Shown here: positions 59,793 through 64,000 of the stretch, piece after piece
Layout of the letters: every line of letters begins with the position of its first letter
How positions within the stretch are numbered: the first letter of the stretch is position 1
Assembly: GCA_026018925.1 (NCBI GenBank)
Contig: JAKSZU010000050.1
Span: 1,178,001 to 1,242,000, forward strand
Reading direction: 5' to 3'
From: Tupaia tana
Lineage: Eukaryota; Chordata; Mammalia; Scandentia; Tupaiidae
Length of the DNA stretch: 64,000 bases
Notes under the pieces: generated by a model
The model's input: only the letters and a program-made list of their open reading frames with translations
Told to the model about the DNA's origin: nothing
The model's database searches: none
Translations under genes and position numbers: made by a program

Positions 59793-60970
59793 TACCAGCC
59801 TAGGGTTAGGGTTAGGTGTATGGTTTGGTTTAGGCTTCAGGGTAGGATAGGTTTGAACTTACTTTGAGGGAGTAAGTTTAGGGCTACTGTTAGTTTTTGG
59901 GTAACTGTTACGGTTGGAGTTAGCTTCACGGCCAGGTTAGGGTTGGGGTTGAGATTAAGATGTCCGCCTAGGGTTAGGGTAAGGTGTATGGTTTGATTTA
60001 GGCTTCAGGTTAGATTATGTTTGAACTTAGTTTGAGGGAGTAAGTTTAGGGCTACTGTTAGTTTTCGGTTAACTGTTACAGTTGGAGTAAGCGTCAGGGT
60101 CAGGTTAGGTTTGGGGTTGAAGTTAAGGTGTCCGCCTAGGGTTAGGGTTAGCTGTATGGTTTGATTTAGGCTTCAGGTTAGGTTAGGTTTGAACTTTGTT
60201 TGAGGGAGTAAATTTAGGGCTACTGTTTAATTTTCGGTTCAGTATTATGGTTGGAGTTAGCGTCAGGGTCATGTTAGGGTTGGGGTTAGCTTGAGGTGTC
60301 CGCCTAGGGTTAGGGTTAGGTCTATGGTTTGAGTTAGGCTTCAGGTTAGGTTAGGTTTGAACTTAGTTTTATGGAGTAAGTTTAGGGCTACTGTTAGTTT
60401 TCGGTTCATTGTTACGGTTGGAGTAAGCGTCAGGGTCAGGTTAGGGTGGGGGTTAAGCATAACGTGTCCGCCTAGGGTTAGGGTTAGGTCTATGGTTTCA
60501 TTTAGGCTTCACGTTAGACAAGGATTGACCTTAGTTTGAGGGAGTAAGTTTAGGGCTACTGTTAGTTTTCGTTTCAGTGTCACGGTTGGATTTAGCCTCA
60601 GGGTCAGGTTAGGGTTGGGGTTAAGCTTAAGGTGTCCGCCTAGGGTTAGGGTTAGGTCTATTGTTTGAGTTAGGCTTCAGGTTAGGTTAGGTTTGAACTT
60701 AGTTTGAGGGAGTAAGTTTAGGGCTACTGTTAGTTTTCTGTTCAGTGTTACAGTTGTAGTAAGCGTCAGGGTCAGGGTAGGGTGGGGGTTAAGCATAAGG
60801 TGTCCGCCTAGGGTTAGGGTTAGGTCTATGATTTGATTTAGGCTTCAGGTTAGGTTAGGTTTAAACTTAGTTTGAGGGAGTAAGTTTAGGGCTTCTGTTA
60901 GTTTTCGGTTAACTGTTACGGTTGGAGTAAGCGTCAGGGTCAGGTTAGGTTTGGGGTTGAGTTTAAGGTG

Positions 60971-63900
60971 TCCGCCTAGGTTTAGGTTTAGGTGTACGGT
61001 TTGATTTAGGCTTCAGGTTAGGTTAGGATTGAACTTAGTTTGAGGGAGTAAGTTTAGGGCTACTGTTAGTTTTCGTTTAACTGTTACGTTTGGAGTAAGC
61101 GTCAGGGTCAGGTTAGGGTGGGGGTTAAGCATAACGTGTCCGCCTAGGGTTAGGGTTAGGTCTATGGTTTCATTTAGGCTTCAGGTTAGATTAGGATTAA
61201 CCTTAGTTTGAGGGAGTAAGTTTAGGGCTACTGTTAGTTTTCGTTTCAGTGTCACGGTTGGATTTAGCCTCAGGGTCAGGTTTGGGTTGGGGTTAAGCTT
61301 AAGGTGTCCGCCTAGGGTTAGGGTTAGGTCTATTGTTTGAGTTAGGCTTCAGGTTAGGTTAGGATTGAACTTAGTTTGAGGGAGTAAGTTTAGGGCTACT
61401 GTTAGTTTTCGGTTCAGTGTTACGGTTTGAGATAGCGTCAGGGTCAGGTTAGGGTTGGGGTTGAGCTTAAGGTGTCCGCCTAGGTTTAGGGTTAGGTCTG
61501 TGATATGAGTTAGGCTTCAGGTTAGGTTAGGTTTGAACTTAGTTTTAGGGAGTAAGTTTAAGGCTACTGTTAGTTTTCGGTTCAGTGTTCTGGTTGGAGA
61601 TAGCGTCAGGGTCAGGTTAGGGTTGGGGTTGAGCTTCAGGTGTCGGCCTAGGGTTAGGGTTAGGTCTATGGTTTCATTTAGGCTTCAGGTAAGTTTAGGA
61701 TTGAACTTAGTTTGAGGGAGTAAGTTTAGGGCTACTGGTAGTTTTCGGTTCCGTGTTACGGTTGGAGATAGCATCAGGGTCAGGTTATGGTTGGGGTTGA
61801 GCTTCAGGTGTCCGCCTAGGGTTAGGGTTAGGTCTATTGTTTGAGTTAGGCTTCAGGTTATGTTAGGATTGAACTTAGTTTGAGGGAGTAAGTTTAGGGC
61901 TACTGTTAGTTTTCGGTTCAGTGTTACGCTTGGAATTAGCGTGAGGGTCAGGTTAGGGTTGGGGTTGAGCTTAAGGTGTCCGTCTAGGGTTAGGGTTAGG
62001 TGTATGGTTTGATTTAGGCTTCAGGTTAGTTTAGGTTTGAACTTAGTTTGAGGGAGTAAGTTTAGAGCTACTGTTAGTTTTCGGGTAACTGTTACGATTG
62101 CAGTTAGCGTCAGGGCCAGGTTATGTTTGGGGTTGAGCTTAAGGTGTCCGCCTAGGGTTACGGTTAGGTGTAAGGTCTGATTTAGGCTTCAGGTTAGGTT
62201 ATGTTTGAACTTAGTTAGAGGGAGTAAGTTTAGGGCTACTGTTAGTTTTTGGTTAACTCTTACCCTTGGAGTAAGCGTCAGGGTCAGGTTAGGTTTGGGG
62301 TTGAGCTTAAGGTGTGCACCTAGGGTTAGGGTTAGGTGTATGGTTTGATTTAGGCTTCAGGTTAGGTTAAGTTTGAACTTAGTTTGAGGGAGTCAGTTTA
62401 GGGCTACTGTTAGTTTTCGGTTAACTGTTACAGTTGGAGTAAGCTTCAGGGTCAGGTTAGGCTGGGGGTTAAACATAAGGTGTCCGCCTAGGGTTAGGCT
62501 TAGGTCTACGTTTTGAGTTAGTCTTCAGGTTAGGTTAGGTTTGAACTTAGTTTGAGGGAGTTAGTTTAGGGCTACTGTTAGTTTTCGGGTAACTGTTATG
62601 GTGGGAGTTAGCGTCAGGGCCACTTTAGGGTTGGGGTTGAGCTTAAGGTGTCCGCCTAGGGTTAGGGTTAGGTGTATCGTTTGATTTAGGCTTCAGGTTA
62701 GGTTAGGTTTGAAGTTAGTTTGAGGGAGTAAGTTTAGGGCTACTGTTAGTTTTCGGATAACTGTTACAGTTGGAATAAGTGTCAGGGTCAGGTTATGGTG
62801 GGGGTTAAGCATAAGGTGTCCGCCTAGGGTTAGGGTTAGGTCTATGATTTGATTTAGGCTTCAGGTTAGGTTAGGTTTGAACTTAGTTTGAGGGAGTCAG
62901 TTTAGGGCTACTGTTAGTTTTCGGTTCAGTGTTACGGTTGGAGTAAGCGTCAGGGTCAGGTTAGGTTTGGGGTTGAGCTTAAGGTGTCCGCCTAGGGTTA
63001 GGGTTAGGTCTACGGTTTGAGTTAGGCTTCAGGTTAGGTTAGGATTGAACTTAGTTTGAGGGAGTAAGTTTAGGGCTACTGTTAGTTTTCGGTTCAGTGT
63101 TACGTTTGGAGTTAGCGTGAGGGTCCGGTTAGGGTTGGGGTGGAGCTTAAGGTGTCCGCCTAGGGTTAGGGTTAGGTCTGTGATTTGAGTTAGGCTTCTA
63201 GTTAGGTTAAGTTTGAACTTAGTTTTAGGGAGTAAGTTTAGGACTACTGTTAGTTTTCGGTTCAGTGTTACGGTTGGAGATAGCGTCAGGGTCAGGTTAG
63301 GGTTGGGGTTGAGCTTCAGGTGTCGGCCTAGGGTTACGGTTAGGTCTATGGTTTGAGTTAGGCTTCAGGTTAGGTTAGGGTTGAACTTAGTTTTAGGGAG
63401 TAAGTTTAGGGCTACTGTTAGTTTTCTTTTAACTGTTACAGTTGGAGTAAGTGTCAGGGTCAGGTTAGGTTTGGGGTTGAAGTTAAGGTGTCCGCCTAGG
63501 GTTAGGGTTAGGTCTACGGTTTGAGTTAGGCTTCAGGTTAGGTTAGGATTGAACTTAGTTTGAGGGAGTAAGTTTAGGGCTACTGTTAGTTTTCGGTTCA
63601 GTATTATGTTTGGAGTTAGCGTCAGGGTCAGGTTAGGGTTGGGGTTAGCTTGAGGTGTCCGCCTAGGGTTAGGGTAAGGTACATGGTTTGATTTAGGCTC
63701 CAGGTTAGGTTACGTTTGAACTTAGTTTGAGTTAGTAAGTTTAGGACTACTGTTAGATTTCGTTTCAGTGTTACGGTTGGAGATAGCGTCAGGGTCAGTT
63801 TAGGGTTGGAGTTTTGCTTAAGGGGTCCGCCTAGGGTTAGGGTTAGGTCTAAGATTTGATTTAGGCTTCAGATTAGGTTAGGTTTGAACTTAGTTTGAGG

Positions 63901-64000
63901 GAGTCAGTTTAGGGCTACTCTTACTTATCGGTTCAGTTATACGGTTGGAGTTAGCGTGGAGGTCAGGTTAGGGTTGGGGTTGAGCTTAAGGTGTCCGCCT
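60971..64000 (+). repeat. Diverged monomeric satellite at the right edge
   Basis: The regular E sequence breaks off near 60,970, where GTCCGCCTAGGTTTAGGTTT begins a unit not seen in earlier E copies. About 18 monomers of mixed classes follow. One local repeat is visible: the ATAACGTGTCC unit and its GTTTCAGTGTCACGG neighbour at about 60,460-60,640 return, with changes, 672 bp (four monomers) later at about 61,130-61,310. The window ends in the middle of a monomer, at GGTGTCCGCCT, so the array continues to the right. Confidence 0.85.

Larger units (their letters stand above)
48301..60970 (+). repeat. HOR E: 24-monomer, 4,029-bp period, about three copies
   Basis: GTACCAGCC lies at 48,210, 50,056, 50,895, 52,910, 54,924, 56,939, 58,953 and 59,792. 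The intervals 2,015, 2,014, 2,015 and 2,014 alternate between two kinds of flank, so the true period is 4,029 bp: 50,895 to 54,924, 54,924 to 58,953, and 52,910 to 56,939. Other paired landmarks agree: the TTTTATGGAGTAAG unit at about 51,470 and 55,499, and the GTTTGGGGGAGTAAG unit at about 53,985 and 58,014. Copies are nearly identical apart from rare single-base changes and whole-monomer differences. Confidence 0.92.
1..64000 (+). repeat. Telomere-like 168-bp tandem satellite array spanning the whole window
   Basis: The phrase AGGGAGTAAG and its one-base variants recur at 3, 171, 338, 506, 674, 842, 1010 and 1178, spacings of 167-168 bp, and the pattern continues to the right edge. All units point the same way; no inverted unit was seen. 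A typical unit reads, in order: AGGGAGTAAG, a TTTAGGGCTACTG block, TTTTCGGTTCAGTG, GGAGTTAGCG, GGTCAGGTTAGGGTTGGGG, AAGGTGTCCGCC, TAGGGTTAGGGTTAGG, GTTAGGCTTCAGGTTAGG and GAACTTAGTTTG. TTAGGG appears about three times per unit. No transposon, gene or unique sequence interrupts the array. Family membership is unknown to me. A unit of this length suits one nucleosome plus linker, as in many centromeric and subtelomeric satellites, but location is inference. Confidence 0.98.

Noticed and set aside
46089..61715. Seven 60-residue plus-strand open frames (46,089; 47,264; 51,460; 53,978; 55,489; 58,007; 60,357) and a related one at 61,533
   Set aside because: All begin at the same monomer position and stop one unit later, and they repeat at the HOR E spacing. 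They are translated satellite, not genes.
1..64000. CRISPR array
   Set aside because: There are no unique spacers; the entire 168-bp unit is repeated, with drift between units, and unit length is far beyond CRISPR repeat-spacer size.
1..64000. True terminal telomere
   Set aside because: No run of more than about two to three TTAGGG repeats is present anywhere. The telomere words are embedded in a longer unit, and the window has satellite at both ends.
1..64000. CENP-B box
   Set aside because: The TTTTCGGTTCAGTGTTACGG block resembles the spaced TTCG...CGGG pattern, but the spacing and the CGGG half do not match the mammalian core motif in the common monomer or in the CGGGAAACTG variant.
1..64000. 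Transposable element, rDNA, tRNA or other RNA genes
   Set aside because: I saw no long inverted or direct terminal repeats, target-site duplications, poly-A tails, reverse-transcriptase or transposase frames, or tRNA or rRNA-like segments. Every stretch read as satellite units.

Overview
This 64-kb window is one uninterrupted tandem satellite array. From the first base to the last it repeats a unit of about 168 bp, always in the same orientation, for roughly 380 copies (64,000/168). I found no gene, transposon, RNA gene, CRISPR array or unique spacer. The plus strand of a typical unit is G/T-rich (by hand count of one consensus: about 37% G, 36% T, 17% A, 10% C). It is full of telomere-like words, and nearly every unit carries a TAGGGTTAGGGTTAGG core. 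This points to a eukaryotic chromosome with TTAGGG-type telomeres (most animals and many fungi and protists), in subtelomeric, pericentromeric or centromeric heterochromatin. The species cannot be named from the sequence.

The array is organised into higher-order repeats (HORs), which are blocks of many distinguishable 168-bp monomers repeated as a group. (A) About 171-9,064: an 18-monomer HOR with a 3,021-bp period, three copies, the third altered by whole-monomer loss and gain. (B) About 9,065-21,950: increasingly diverged relatives of A with no crisp HOR, including one internally truncated monomer near 15,110. (C) About 21,950-26,380 and 32,670-36,457: a 12/13-monomer HOR (2,015 or 2,183-2,184 bp) in two separated pairs. 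(D) About 26,381-32,670 and 36,458-44,257: a HOR of up to 24 monomers (4,031 bp), alternating with C so that the order is C-C-D-D-C-C-D-D. (E) About 44,258-60,970: a 24-monomer, 4,029-bp HOR made of two 12-monomer halves, each carrying a recurrent five-monomer cassette marked by a GGTACC site. (F) About 60,970-64,000: diverged monomers again.

Differences between HOR copies are almost always whole monomers (multiples of about 168 bp). That is the expected mark of unequal crossing-over, conversion or replication-based amplification. Monomers fall into recognisable sequence classes with linked variants. Each monomer also seems to contain a diverged internal duplication, so the 168-bp unit may have arisen from two shorter telomere-like units.

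There are no genes to work together here. Any function would be structural (chromatin, chromosome end or centromere) or through non-coding transcription, and that is inference. The open reading frames in the window are short by-products of the repeat and are not annotated as genes.
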